DNA of 64,000 bases from Methanomassiliicoccales archaeon LGM-RCC1. GTDB taxonomy: Archaea; Thermoplasmatota; Thermoplasmata; Methanomassiliicoccales; Methanomethylophilaceae. Below, in pieces: positions 42,878-50,436 of this stretch. The position numbers and the translations under genes are program-made. Under the pieces are notes generated by a model. It made no database searches. It had not been told where the DNA came from and saw only the letters and a program-made list of their open reading frames with translations. The stretch spans positions 806,001 to 870,000 of the forward strand of contig CP115555.1 in assembly GCA_030168575.1 (NCBI GenBank). The letters are read 5' to 3'. Positions within the stretch are counted from its first letter, which is position 1, and each line of letters starts with the position of its first letter.

Positions 42878-43429
42878 ATGATCGTTGAATCCATCTGGGG
42901 GAAGAAGATGGCCCTCGTCATCATAGATCCCCAGCGCAAGTTCTCCTTGGACATCCCCGATTGGGAAGACAGGGCGCGGCCGGCCGTGGAGGCCATCAAT
43001 TCCTTCGCGAAGGAGTTCCGCAGCCGCGGCAGACCAGTGATCTTCATCCATTTCGACGGTCCGTCCCATACCGGTTACTCGGGGGACGATGCGGATTCGT
43101 GGCTGCCTGGATTGGAGTCCTTCGATTCGGATATCGTGGTGCACAAGTGTCACATGAACTGCTTCAAGGAGACGGATCTCGAGAAGGTCCTCAGGGATTC
43201 AGGATCGGACTGCGCTTTGTTCACAGGCATGCTGACGGAATACTGCGTCATCAGCACGTACTTCGCTGCTTCGGAAAGGGGAATAGTACCTTATCTGGGG
43301 AAGGACGCGCTGATCCCTTACAACTCCAAGGGCAACGAGGCCGCAGAGCTGATATGCAGCACCGCAGGCATGGAGACCGTCAGGAGATTCCTGGACGGCG
43401 AGCAGGCACCGATCAGGATGGTGCACTGA
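42878..43429 (+). CDS. Isochorismatase-family cysteine hydrolase (nicotinamidase-like)
   Basis: The 183-residue protein has the catalytic triad expected of the family: Asp in ALVIIDPQRKF near residue 17, Lys in VVHKCHMNCF near residue 90, and Cys in GMLTEYCVISTYFAA near residue 125. Family members hydrolyse nicotinamide or related amides; the substrate here is not certain. A TATA-like GATTATATTG near 42846 would start transcription near ATG 42878, so the ORF extension to TTG 42854 is rejected, and ATG 42908 is an alternative. Confidence 0.85.
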   Translation: MIVESIWGKKMALVIIDPQRKFSLDIPDWEDRARPAVEAINSFAKEFRSRGRPVIFIHFDGPSHTGYSGDDADSWLPGLESFDSDIVVHKCHMNCFKETDLEKVLRDSGSDCALFTGMLTEYCVISTYFAASERGIVPYLGKDALIPYNSKGNEAAELICSTAGMETVRRFLDGEQAPIRMVH

Positions 43430-43442
43430 GAAGAAAGAATCG

Positions 43443-43458
43443 GCCGGCTTTCGCCGGC
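43443..43458. terminator. GC hairpin between convergent genes
   Basis: GCCGGC TTTC GCCGGC, a perfect 6-bp stem, lies between the isochorismatase-family gene and the convergent 147-residue protein gene. On the plus strand TTGTTAGGGTTTTC follows. Confidence 0.6.
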
Positions 43459-43475
43459 AAAGGTTGTTAGGGTTT

Positions 43476-43919
43476 TCATTCGAGCGTGATGGACTTCTTC
43501 ACCATGCCGTTCACGCATGTGCCTGTGAACGCATTGACGTTGGAATCCGTTCCGCGCTGGACGTTGCCGAAGAGGGCTTTCACGTCCACGGGTTTGTATG
43601 TCTCGACGCTCTCGATCTCCATCGAGGGTCTGGGCCTGCATACGCCGACACGGTTGGCGGATCCAGCCTTGACAGCGACGGCCTCGCCGTTGTTGAAGGT
43701 TGTCCTCTCGCTGACCTTCATGATGTATATCTCGGGGCCATCGTCGATGTTGTACGTCTCATACCCATACTTGCTGAGCTGACGCACTCCCCTGGAGTAC
43801 TCCGTGGTCACACGGGGCTCCTCCATCTTAGGCGCAGGCACTTTGTTGGCATTAACCGACTTCATGCGGCTGAACATGCTTTGAAGGCTAGCGCTGCAGC
43901 TACTTGAGTTTTCACTCAT
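43476..43919 (-). CDS. Conserved-looking soluble protein, unknown
   Basis: The 147-residue protein begins MSENSSSCSASLQSMFSRMK and has a later part rich in beta strands (YETYNIDDGPEIYIMKVSER and VAVKAGSANRVGVCRPRP). No membrane segment or catalytic motif can be named. Its promoter region has a TTATAAG stretch near 43967-43973. It stands alone between two hairpins or promoters. Family not recognised. Confidence 0.62.
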   Translation of the reverse strand: MSENSSSCSASLQSMFSRMKSVNANKVPAPKMEEPRVTTEYSRGVRQLSKYGYETYNIDDGPEIYIMKVSERTTFNNGEAVAVKAGSANRVGVCRPRPSMEIESVETYKPVDVKALFGNVQRGTDSNVNAFTGTCVNGMVKKSITLE

Positions 43920-44129
43920 ACTATCCCATCCGTCGGAGTTATCTTGTCTTCCAAATAAAAGCCCTGCCTTATAAGTGATGGTCGTTGGAAGATTTACTTA
44001 CTATTTTGATCGATAAAATGTGATCTATGTCTCCAAAAACTAATAGTTCATGTATTTTAACCATTATGGTAAGGTGTTCGGTGAATACATCCGACATCAA
44101 TTAATACTAACTACAGCAATTTAGACTTC

Positions 44130-44504
44130 ATGGGAAAATTTATCGTCAAGAAGACGTCAAATGACGGATTTGCCTTCAGCCTTGCAGCTAACAACCACGA
44201 GGTCATCGGAGTCTCTCAGACCTACTCGTCCATGTCCGCTCTGAAGAACGGAATCGAGTCTGTTAAGAAGAACGCAGATGTCGAGATCGAGGACCAGACC
44301 GTCCAGGACTTCGAGGAGCTCAAATGCCCCAAGTGGGAGATCTACACCGACAAAGCCGGTGAGTTCAGATTCAGGCTCAAAGCCTCCAACGGCGAGATCA
44401 TCCTTGCAGCATCCGAGGGATACACTGCAAAGGCCAACGCCAAGAAGGGAATCGAGTCCGTCAGGAACAACAAGGACTCTGAGACCGAAGTGGTCGAGGA
44501 GTGA
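44130..44504 (+). CDS. DUF1508/YegP-family protein with two repeats
   Basis: The 124-residue protein consists of two DUF1508 units: GKFIVKKTSNDGFAFSLAANN...SALKNGIESVKKNA and WEIYTDKAGEFRFRLKASNGEII...NAKKGIESVRNN. Each is a small beta-beta-beta-alpha motif. The family is mostly bacterial and of unknown function, so this gene may have been acquired. A TATA-like ATTAATAC lies about 26 bases before the ATG, and a strong terminator follows. Confidence 0.9.
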   Translation: MGKFIVKKTSNDGFAFSLAANNHEVIGVSQTYSSMSALKNGIESVKKNADVEIEDQTVQDFEELKCPKWEIYTDKAGEFRFRLKASNGEIILAASEGYTAKANAKKGIESVRNNKDSETEVVEE

Positions 44505-44513
44505 TCCCATCAA

Positions 44514-44541
44514 GGCTGTCCGCGACCAATCGCGGACGGCC
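44514..44541 (+). terminator. Terminator after the DUF1508 gene
   Basis: GGC-T-GTCCGCG ACCAAT CGCGGAC-G-GCC gives a stem of 10 pairs with one mismatch, followed by CTTTCCACTTTTT. Confidence 0.78.
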
Positions 44542-44625
44542 CTTTCCACTTTTTACATCGAATTTTGAATTCAACGGAATCCCATTTTATCCGTTATACC
44601 GTTCTGTTTACCGCACGGTGATGTC

Positions 44626-44922
44626 ATGACTCTCGTCAACGGCACTGGAGATCGCAAGGAAGCGTTGGAGTTCATGATCAGGGCGCACTGCGTCCGCAAG
44701 CATGGCACCAGCGAGATATGCGATCAATGCGCAGCATTGCTGGAGTACGCCTTCGACCGCATCGACTCCTGTCCGAATCACGAGACAGGGGTAAGGTGCA
44801 AAGGATGTCCGACCCGCTGTTACAACCGCGATATGGCCAGTATGATGGAGGATGTCCTTGATTCCGAGTTGCCAAGATTGATCCTTCATCCTGTCATGCT
44901 GAAGAAATACCGTAACTGGTAA
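44626..44922 (+). CDS. Nitrous-oxide-stimulated-promoter family cysteine-rich protein
   Basis: The 98-residue protein matches the family named for a nitrous oxide-stimulated promoter: MIRAHCVRKHGTSEICDQCAALLEYAFDRIDSCPNH, then RCKGCPTRCYNRDMASMM and PRLILHPVMLKKY. Seven conserved cysteines suggest zinc or iron-sulfur binding. The family is largely bacterial, and its function is not known. It is the last ordinary gene before the tRNA-Pro-bounded island. Confidence 0.85.
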   Translation: MTLVNGTGDRKEALEFMIRAHCVRKHGTSEICDQCAALLEYAFDRIDSCPNHETGVRCKGCPTRCYNRDMASMMEDVLDSELPRLILHPVMLKKYRNW

Positions 44923-44985
44923 ACAGAACCATCAGGGCGAGAATGAAACGAAAATGCCTGCATCCAAGTTACTCTCATGGGTTAG

Positions 44986-45008
44986 GATGAGTGGGTCTGC
45001 CCGGGTTT
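44986..45008 (-). repeat. Degenerate copy of the tRNA-Pro 3' end (att-like)
   Basis: The 23 bases match 49260-49282 at 20 positions; the three differences are all transitions. The match covers the 3' acceptor strand and part of the T arm of tRNA-Pro, plus five flanking bases (GATGA) outside the tRNA. Same orientation as the intact tRNA. Confidence 0.55.
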
Positions 45009-45029
45009 AATTTTTCGCGAGCCGACAAA

Positions 45030-45596
45030 GTGGTTCCGGAGGCAATAAAAAAACGGATTTTGAAATCATTGAAGGCGCGTAAGTCGAACTCGACCTGCAA
45101 ACATAGGTGTGGTTTTTCGGTGAGATTGAGCACGGGTGAAGTGGCTAGGAAAGATGTATTCCAGAACCCGGATGGGAACTGCAGGAAGGACAACGAAGAG
45201 ACAGGATCATACGGTGCGGCCACAGGCAGAGCATTCAGATATTCCGACGAGGACTATGCGAACGAGGTCCTCGGCAATGGAAGGATGGTCGGGGACATCC
45301 CATGGATCGACTGGCTGCAGTTCACAATGGATTCGTTGCATTCGCTGATTGGTAACAACTATTTCGGTCAACTGTCTAATAGGAGCATCAAGACAGTCAT
45401 AACCGAAAACTATGGGGTCACTAGGACATGCACATGTTGTGGAGGGCCGCTCAACGTTTACACGCGGATGTGTGATCATTGCGGAGAGGTTGTGACGCAT
45501 ATATTCAACAACAGCGTTCATTGTTTTCACAAGAGCTACCCAGTGGTGAAGCTAGAGGTGATCGAAATTAAAACGCAGCTCAAGGCTCCGATCTGA
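45030..45596 (+). CDS. Zinc-ribbon orphan protein at the left island end
   Basis: The 188-residue protein has a C-terminal treble-clef or ribbon-like unit with CTCCGG...MCDHCGE (two CxxC pairs about 14 residues apart), and an N-terminal basic region with STCKHRCGF. The frame opens at GTG 44991, but those first codons are the tRNA-derived repeat; GTG 45030 lies about 25 bases after TTTAATTTTT and is preferred. ATG starts are absent nearby, so the true start is uncertain. No family recognised; it could be a nucleic-acid-binding regulator of the island. Confidence 0.5.
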   Translation: MVPEAIKKRILKSLKARKSNSTCKHRCGFSVRLSTGEVARKDVFQNPDGNCRKDNEETGSYGAATGRAFRYSDEDYANEVLGNGRMVGDIPWIDWLQFTMDSLHSLIGNNYFGQLSNRSIKTVITENYGVTRTCTCCGGPLNVYTRMCDHCGEVVTHIFNNSVHCFHKSYPVVKLEVIEIKTQLKAPI

Positions 45597-45648
45597 GATG
45601 GGAAAAAGTCACCCGGAAGTGGCATTGGTGGTGTCCATGTAGGAAGTA

Positions 45649-46380
45649 ATGGACAACACCGCCGCATCCAAGCTAAAGATGAGCAACTATGCGTTCCAGG
45701 ATTCAGCGGAACCGCGTCAGGCGGCAGAAGTGACGGCTCTAAAATATTTTGTGGCAGTGGAAAAACGACTTGAATTGACTCTGATGTCAACCCGTTTCAG
45801 GAAAATCGATGAAGAGTCGACACTTGGTTACAAATATGAAAGAAACAATCGGATTATGGTGATGCACATGGAAGATACTGAGGAACTGTCCCCGAAAGGC
45901 AGGCCTATATTGAAGGAAGATTTCGTCGATGAATTGGTCAGGATTCCGAAGTATGTTCCGAGAGGTTCGAAGGATCTGTTCAAGATGAAGGAGGATAACG
46001 GACATCTTAGGTCATCCGTAGAGCTGATCAGCGATCGTGCAAATTACAGTTTCAAATTGTCTACCAGGAAGTCGATCAAAGATCCGGTGGACTTTTCTGT
46101 TGTTTTCACATATTCGGACATCAACGGGAGAGAATACATAATCCGTAGATTCAATGGAGACCATGGCAGACACTATTATAAGAACACGAACAGGTACATA
46201 TCAGGCCCCCACATCCACACCATAACTGAGGCTGCACAAAAAGAATACCATAAAGATGAGACAGAAGCTGTCGAAACCGACCAGTATAAGACTCTTGAAC
46301 AGGCGATCGAATTTGCAATGAAAGAATTGAATATTAGATACGAAGAGGCTAAGGGGACGAAAGATTTATCACAATGGTGA
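45649..46380 (+). CDS. DUF6978-like protein, first gene of a putative two-gene system
   Basis: The 243-residue protein carries, in its C-terminal half, the pattern of the DUF6978 family: YSFKLSTRKSIKDPVDFSVVFTYSD (a beta-rich core) followed by RRFNGDHGRHYYKN and GPHIHTITEAAQKEY with a conserved HxH. The first 70 residues are less typical and several later ATGs (45784, 45856, 45871) could be the start; 45649 has an AGGA sequence four bases upstream. The next gene begins five bases after its stop and encodes DUF1828. Such pairs recur in mobile elements and are suspected toxin-antitoxin or anti-phage units. Confidence 0.6.
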   Translation: MDNTAASKLKMSNYAFQDSAEPRQAAEVTALKYFVAVEKRLELTLMSTRFRKIDEESTLGYKYERNNRIMVMHMEDTEELSPKGRPILKEDFVDELVRIPKYVPRGSKDLFKMKEDNGHLRSSVELISDRANYSFKLSTRKSIKDPVDFSVVFTYSDINGREYIIRRFNGDHGRHYYKNTNRYISGPHIHTITEAAQKEYHKDETEAVETDQYKTLEQAIEFAMKELNIRYEEAKGTKDLSQW

Positions 46381-46384
46381 TGAC

Positions 46385-47146
46385 ATGGACGCAGACGAGT
46401 TGATAGGTTATCTAAAGAAATCCATATGCTCGGGATTGGAGGTCGAGCCCCGTACTGTGAACAGATTCATGGTCCATACAGGTTACACATATCCAGATGG
46501 TGATGAATTGCACATCCTGATGATCAATGAGGATGGCGGTTGGATGTTTTCTGATGAGGGCCACACCATGATGTGGCTTTCGTATGAGGATTTCAATCTC
46601 ACAGACTTGAGAAAGGATCTGTTAGAAAGGACGCTGAAAACTAACGGTGTGTCATTTAAAGACGGTGCTTTGTACATCCCAATCGATACCAGTGCTGTCG
46701 ATTCAATAGGGCTGTCTTTGAAAAGTCTCATCCAAGCCGAGATTCAGGTCGCAGACCTTCTGTATCTGGACAAAGAGACTGTTAAAGATACATTCATAGA
46801 CGATCTTAAGGCAGCGTTTAGCATCTCATCTTTATCCGATAGGTGTTCCTATGATTACAGGATTACGGGCGATGGAGATACTGAATACTATGCAGATGTT
46901 TATGTTAAGAGCAAGATTCCGATCTTGGTTTTTGGGATTCATACAGCATTGCAGTGCTCCAGAGCAACCGTGGCCATGTTGGCGCTCGATAAGAGCGGTT
47001 CACAGTATATGTTCATGGCAGTTTTCGATAACAATACACAGGTCCCTGCAAGAGATCGTAACACAGCGATAAATGCTGCCATAAAGACCACGATAGGGTT
47101 GGAAGGGGCTGTGGAGGGTGCGGAGAGGCTCATCAGTCTGCAATGA
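46385..47146 (+). CDS. DUF1828/DUF1829 protein, partner of the DUF6978-like gene
   Basis: The 253-residue protein fits DUF1828 at the N-terminus (residues about 20-110): VHTGYTYPDGDELHILMINEDGGWMFSDEGHTMMWLSYE, with the family feature of a strand pair ending in D-x-G. The C-terminal part (about 130-250) fits DUF1829, with DYRITGDGDTEYYADVYVKS. The two-domain layout is known from bacteria and phages. It lies five bases downstream of the DUF6978-like gene and is surely co-transcribed. Function unknown. Confidence 0.72.
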   Translation: MDADELIGYLKKSICSGLEVEPRTVNRFMVHTGYTYPDGDELHILMINEDGGWMFSDEGHTMMWLSYEDFNLTDLRKDLLERTLKTNGVSFKDGALYIPIDTSAVDSIGLSLKSLIQAEIQVADLLYLDKETVKDTFIDDLKAAFSISSLSDRCSYDYRITGDGDTEYYADVYVKSKIPILVFGIHTALQCSRATVAMLALDKSGSQYMFMAVFDNNTQVPARDRNTAINAAIKTTIGLEGAVEGAERLISLQ

Positions 47147-47280
47147 TGTGAACGATATTATGTACTAATCGAGCAGAATCATCGACCTTCTCCAATATCA
47201 CATGAGGCTAGTAATGGTTGATCGTTGTGTCAATCGATTATCAAAATCATGTGCTTGTGAAGTCGCGTCTAAGTCTGCAA

Positions 47281-47495
47281 CACTCCCGGCATTTTGGGAG
47301 AGTCATCGTGTTCTTGGCAGCTCTAGAGAGAAGACGGTAAAGGTAGTATCCATCCTAACAGAGTTGCCCGGCGGACGATTGAGCGGACGACGCGCATACG
47401 AGTGAGCTGTTAGCGAAGCGAAGTATGCGGTCGACACTGAAGCGCGCTGTGCGGCACGTCGGGTCTCGGCCCAGTGCCCGTCGCTGGCTTTCTTT
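47281..47495 (+). ncRNA. Candidate structured RNA or structured non-coding segment
   Basis: The 400 bases from 47147 to 47552 hold no credible gene, yet the segment from about 47281 to 47485 is much richer in GC than its surroundings. Stems: CTCCC/GGGAG at about 47283-47300; CGCATAC (47393-47399) with GTATGCG (47423-47429); and GGCAC-gtc-GGG / CCC-a-GTGCC (47453-47478). TTTCTTTTTATT follows at about 47489-47500 like a terminator. No known RNA family was recognised. A decayed foreign gene is the alternative. Confidence 0.3.
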
Positions 47496-47552
47496 TTATT
47501 GTCACTCCACTATCTTCATTTTTTTGGAGATAATTATATCCACCCATTTCTA

Positions 47553-47903
47553 ATGCCTATATCAATGAAGGGTATTGTCTTTAATGGGCCTGTTGGTTCT
47601 GCTCAAGTTCAACAAGAAACTACCGACTCGGTTATGGTTAATTCCATCATTGTTAATTATTGTACTAATGCCCAAGAGACTCTAGATGCTTTATTGGAGT
47701 ACAAGAGTTCTTTCGATGATGTATTTGGAATTAAAGCATCAGATGTTTCTAAATCAATAGAAATGATACAAGATGGAATCGATTGTAAAAACGAATCCAG
47801 AATTAAAAAGGGATTTGGCATTTTGAAAAATATTCTCTTAGGTGTTCCACCGGGATTGATAAGCAATGCATTATCAACAATACTAACAAACGGAGGTTTT
47901 TGA
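47553..47903 (+). CDS. Small AT-rich partner gene of the AbiTii module
   Basis: The 116-residue protein has a beta-like N-terminus (SMKGIVFNGPVGSAQVQQETTD), a helical middle and an amphipathic or hydrophobic end (GFGILKNILLGVPPGLISNALSTIL) that could contact membranes. Family not recognised. ATG 47553 lies about 25 bases after ATAATTATATCC, suiting a leaderless transcript. Its stop is followed immediately by the AbiTii ATG, so both proteins are made from one message. Codons are strongly AT-biased against neighbours, a sign of recent transfer. Confidence 0.65.
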   Translation: MPISMKGIVFNGPVGSAQVQQETTDSVMVNSIIVNYCTNAQETLDALLEYKSSFDDVFGIKASDVSKSIEMIQDGIDCKNESRIKKGFGILKNILLGVPPGLISNALSTILTNGGF

Positions 47904-48560
47904 ATGATAGATTTCATTCAAGATATTCAGTCTTCCTGTGTTAATCAATCTGATGATGTTATTGCCCTTCTGCGCAAAGCCTATATTGTTGCTAGAAAAC
48001 TAAGTCAATCAGAATTTCAATCTTGGATAGACAATGAGCTAAAAGGATACCCCAGCACAGATAAAGTTCCTCAGTATAGGAAAGTATCTGGAATGATATA
48101 TGCACGTTGGATAAGCGGGAACTACATTCCTGTTCAATTGGATGATGAAAGTACAAAGCGTCTAACTCGTAGATCGATTACACACTCAATTCCAGAAATA
48201 ATATCTCTATTGGATAATAACAAGCAACAATATTTTGAGTTGCCATTCATGGGCGACATTAATCAAGCCATTGGCGTTTTAACTGGTCATGAAGCACAAT
48301 ATTATCTCTTTGTAGGTAAGGACCAATTTCAGGGGATTATTGAGGAAGTAATAAACACAATTCTTCGTTGGTCATTTACAATAGAAGAAAACGGTACCAA
48401 AGAATGTCAATTACCAGACTTAATAGTAAACAAAGAGGATGGTAAGAATCAATCTGAATCGAATTGTGTTCCCTCACTAATTTTTAATAATGAGGTAGCT
48501 TCCGTGCAGATTCAGGTAAACAGTTCAAATTCTTGTCAGAAAACAGGTAAAGAGGACTAA
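47904..48560 (+). CDS. AbiTii-domain protein
   Basis: The 218-residue protein opens with an AbiTii-type domain: SDDVIALLRKAYIVARKLSQSEFQSWIDNELKGYPSTDKVPQYR matches the characteristic pattern of an ArkL-helix followed by W-x-x-x-E-L-x-G-Y and P-x-Y-R. AbiTii domains are linked with abortive-infection and other defence loci. The rest (about 90-218) is beta-rich and unassigned. The ATG has a strong GGAGGT eight bases upstream, lying inside the preceding gene, and abuts its stop. Strong AT bias as in the partner gene. Confidence 0.75.
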   Translation: MIDFIQDIQSSCVNQSDDVIALLRKAYIVARKLSQSEFQSWIDNELKGYPSTDKVPQYRKVSGMIYARWISGNYIPVQLDDESTKRLTRRSITHSIPEIISLLDNNKQQYFELPFMGDINQAIGVLTGHEAQYYLFVGKDQFQGIIEEVINTILRWSFTIEENGTKECQLPDLIVNKEDGKNQSESNCVPSLIFNNEVASVQIQVNSSNSCQKTGKED

Positions 48561-48653
48561 ATCGAGACTATCTCACTCATATTATGTTGAAACGAACTGA
48601 AAAAGACGAGTTATTGAACTGAATTGATAAAGGCTTTCAGTATCCTGCCTTAT

Positions 48654-48677
48654 ATGTACCGTGTAAAATCGGTACAT
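48654..48677. promoter_or_regulatory. Perfect 8-bp inverted repeat downstream of the AbiTii gene
   Basis: ATGTACCG TGTAAAAT CGGTACAT could be an operator or an RNA hairpin. It lies about 95 bases after the AbiTii stop and overlaps a TATA-like TTATATG. It may regulate a plus-strand transcript or end one. Confidence 0.4.
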
Positions 48678-48708
48678 TATGAAGATGATTGGAATCATCT
48701 GCATAGCT

Positions 48709-48942
48709 TCATTCACGACTTCTAATCATCTTAGATGTAAAAAATAAAAAGGCACCGAGTGCCAACAAAATCAAGGTTACCTCCGGAGATATGACGTCTG
48801 CTATTACATTGATAAGACTGCCTTCAACACCGCCTACCTCTGATCCCATTCCTCTTATTATTTCGACTAGTACAGATACTACCAGTAACAGAACCAGAAA
48901 AGACTCGACGTAGTTTTCTGCAGAAGCGCCTATTTTTCCCAT
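48709..48942 (-). CDS. Small two-helix membrane protein in the island
   Basis: The 77-residue product has two hydrophobic helices (YVESFLVLLLVVSVLVEII and PEVTLILLALGAFLFFTSKM) joined by a loop of about 25 residues, with a basic tail. ATG 48942 is favoured over 48984 by an AT-rich box about 28 bases upstream. It is AT-rich like the AbiTii module, but on the other strand. Small membrane proteins in defence islands may be pore-forming effectors; this is only a possibility. Confidence 0.5.
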   Translation of the reverse strand: MGKIGASAENYVESFLVLLLVVSVLVEIIRGMGSEVGGVEGSLINVIADVISPEVTLILLALGAFLFFTSKMIRSRE

Positions 48943-48984
48943 GATTGAGACTATAGATTGAGCTAGAATAATGTTTTTCCGCAC

Positions 48985-49263
48985 TGTTCAGTTTTTCTGA
49001 AGAATCTGTCAGAATAAGGAATGAAGGGATATTTGGGCCCAAACCGAAAAACCATATTATCCCCATCATACACTCAAACGGAGTCGAAATGAAGATCTAT
49101 CTTGACAATTAATGATATGGTCACCCATTGGGTCCAAAGCGGGTTCGGGTCGACCTTTAGGTAAGATCGGACTCAAGCCCGCCAAAAACCCTTTAGATCA
49201 TACGAAAAAACATGGCCAGACTTCAAAGTCAGCCCTCGAATTATGTAAATAAGCATAAAGATG
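48985..49263. other. Gene-poor island end with one long hairpin
   Basis: No credible gene. The segment holds an imperfect 13-bp stem, GCGGGTTCGGGTC (49139-49151) with GACTCAAGCCCGC (49170-49182), with two G-T pairs and one mismatch, and an inner ACCT/AGGT. No T-run follows on the plus strand. Confidence 0.4.
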
Positions 49264-49340
49264 AGTGGGCCTACCCGGATTTGAACCGGGGTCAATGGCT
49301 CCCAAAGCCACAAGTATACCAAGCTAGCCCATAGGCCCAC
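49264..49340 (-). tRNA. tRNA-Pro(TGG)
   Basis: On the minus strand the acceptor GTGGGCC pairs with GGCCCAC, the anticodon stem GTGGC/GCCAT encloses TTTGGGA (anticodon TGG), and the T arm is CCGG-TTCAAAT-CCGG. CCA is not encoded, and the discriminator would be U, unusual for tRNA-Pro. No intron. Fragments of both ends recur nearby: 3' end at 44986-45008 and 5' end at 50437-50459. Confidence 0.93.
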
Positions 49341-49386
49341 TGATTCCTCGGATTTATCGACGGTATATAAAACGTTTTGATAGAAT

Positions 49387-50379
49387 TCATTCCGTTCTTT
49401 TGTACCGTTGTTTGGTGGTGCGTGGACTGTCCGGATACTCCATCTCTATCAGTCCATGTTCCCTTGCTGGTTTGATGTAAGATCTGAGGAAAGATGGGCG
49501 TGATTTGTAGGATTGGAGTTCCATGAGCTCTTTGACGCTGTAGTACTTACCAGATTCCATCTTTAGGATGAATTTCGTCAGATGTCTTGGAGGCGCTTCC
49601 GTGGCTGTTCTGATCTCGGCCATCGAATCCTCAAGTGCATTCAGTATCATCCTCAGCATGAATTCTATGAATCTGTTGGAATTTCCTGCTGAATTGCAGA
49701 AGTTGATCGAATCATAGTATTCCTGCTGGGCCTTCAGGATTCTGTTCTCTATGGGGATCCAATGGAAGATAGCCTTCCATTTCCCGAGCAGTGCGGTCTG
49801 CCAGAGTCTTGCCATCCTCCCGTTGCCGTCGGAGAACGGATGTATGAAGACCATCTCATAATGGAATACGCAAGATGCAATCAGGGGATTGACTGTGGAT
49901 GATGACTCATTCAGCCATGCGAATAGGTTCTCCATATGGGACGGTACGAATTCCGGGGGCGGGCACATGTACACGAACCTGTCTCCGGCGAACACTCCCT
50001 CCGCACCAGAACGGAACCTCCCAGCTTCTTTCTCCAGATTCCTTACGATTATCCCATGGAGTTTGAGAAAATCATCCATACTGTATGGGTCGAAATCACC
50101 TAGAAGGGAATAGGCCTCGATAGCGTTCTTCACCTCCAATACCTCGTCTTTGGGGCCGATAACCTTGCGACCGTCGATTATATCCTCTACTTGGCCGACG
50201 GAAAGGGAGTTGGCCTCGATAGCGCACGATGAATGGATGGACCTGATACGATTTTGCTTTCTCAGTTTCGGATGGGGGTCTAGAAGCTCATAATGCTCTA
50301 TGCTGTTGACAAGTTCGCCTATGCGGAACACCATGTCCAACATAGTCTGTGAGATCGTGAAAGGAGGAGCTTCAGACAT
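49387..50379 (-). CDS. Fic-domain protein (class II-like) with winged-helix end
   Basis: The 330-residue protein has the Fic active-site motif HPFSDGNGRMAR near residue 175 (His plus the phosphate-binding loop), so AMP transfer or a related reaction is possible. Before it lies SSCAIEANSLSV near residue 50, close to the inhibitory motif S/T-x-x-x-E-G-N of class II Fic proteins, with Ala for Gly. The C-terminal 70 residues look like a winged helix (YSVKELMELQSYKSRPSFLRSYI), common in Fic regulators. ATG 50379 was chosen since promoter repeats lie just upstream. It sits between tRNA-Pro and its 5' fragment. Confidence 0.88.
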   Translation of the reverse strand: MSEAPPFTISQTMLDMVFRIGELVNSIEHYELLDPHPKLRKQNRIRSIHSSCAIEANSLSVGQVEDIIDGRKVIGPKDEVLEVKNAIEAYSLLGDFDPYSMDDFLKLHGIIVRNLEKEAGRFRSGAEGVFAGDRFVYMCPPPEFVPSHMENLFAWLNESSSTVNPLIASCVFHYEMVFIHPFSDGNGRMARLWQTALLGKWKAIFHWIPIENRILKAQQEYYDSINFCNSAGNSNRFIEFMLRMILNALEDSMAEIRTATEAPPRHLTKFILKMESGKYYSVKELMELQSYKSRPSFLRSYIKPAREHGLIEMEYPDSPRTTKQRYKRTE

Positions 50380-50407
50380 ATATCTCACATATATCTTACA
50401 TATATCT
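50376..50407. repeat. Three tandem 10-mers at the Fic promoter
   Basis: ACATATATCT occurs at 50376-50385, 50387-50396 and 50398-50407, an 11-base period, with single bases in between. The block covers the likely TATA and start region of the Fic gene. A fourth exact copy is at 50458-50467, next to the tRNA fragment. An autoregulatory operator is likely. Confidence 0.65.
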
Positions 50408-50436
50408 AAAATTATCGTCAATCTGCAACCAAAATG

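Noticed and set aside
47202-47405. 67-residue frame in the structured GC segment
   Set aside because: Odd residue composition, no ribosome site, and the frame crosses the stems; RNA or remnant DNA is the better reading.
48679-48747. 22-codon plus-strand frame after the palindrome (MKMIGIICIASFTTSN...)
   Set aside because: The promoter spacing is tempting, but it is too short and overlaps the tail of the minus-strand membrane protein gene.
48824-49069. 81-residue minus-strand frame over the small membrane protein
   Set aside because: It overlaps the better supported membrane protein in another frame, and its residues look random with a basic cysteine-rich tail.
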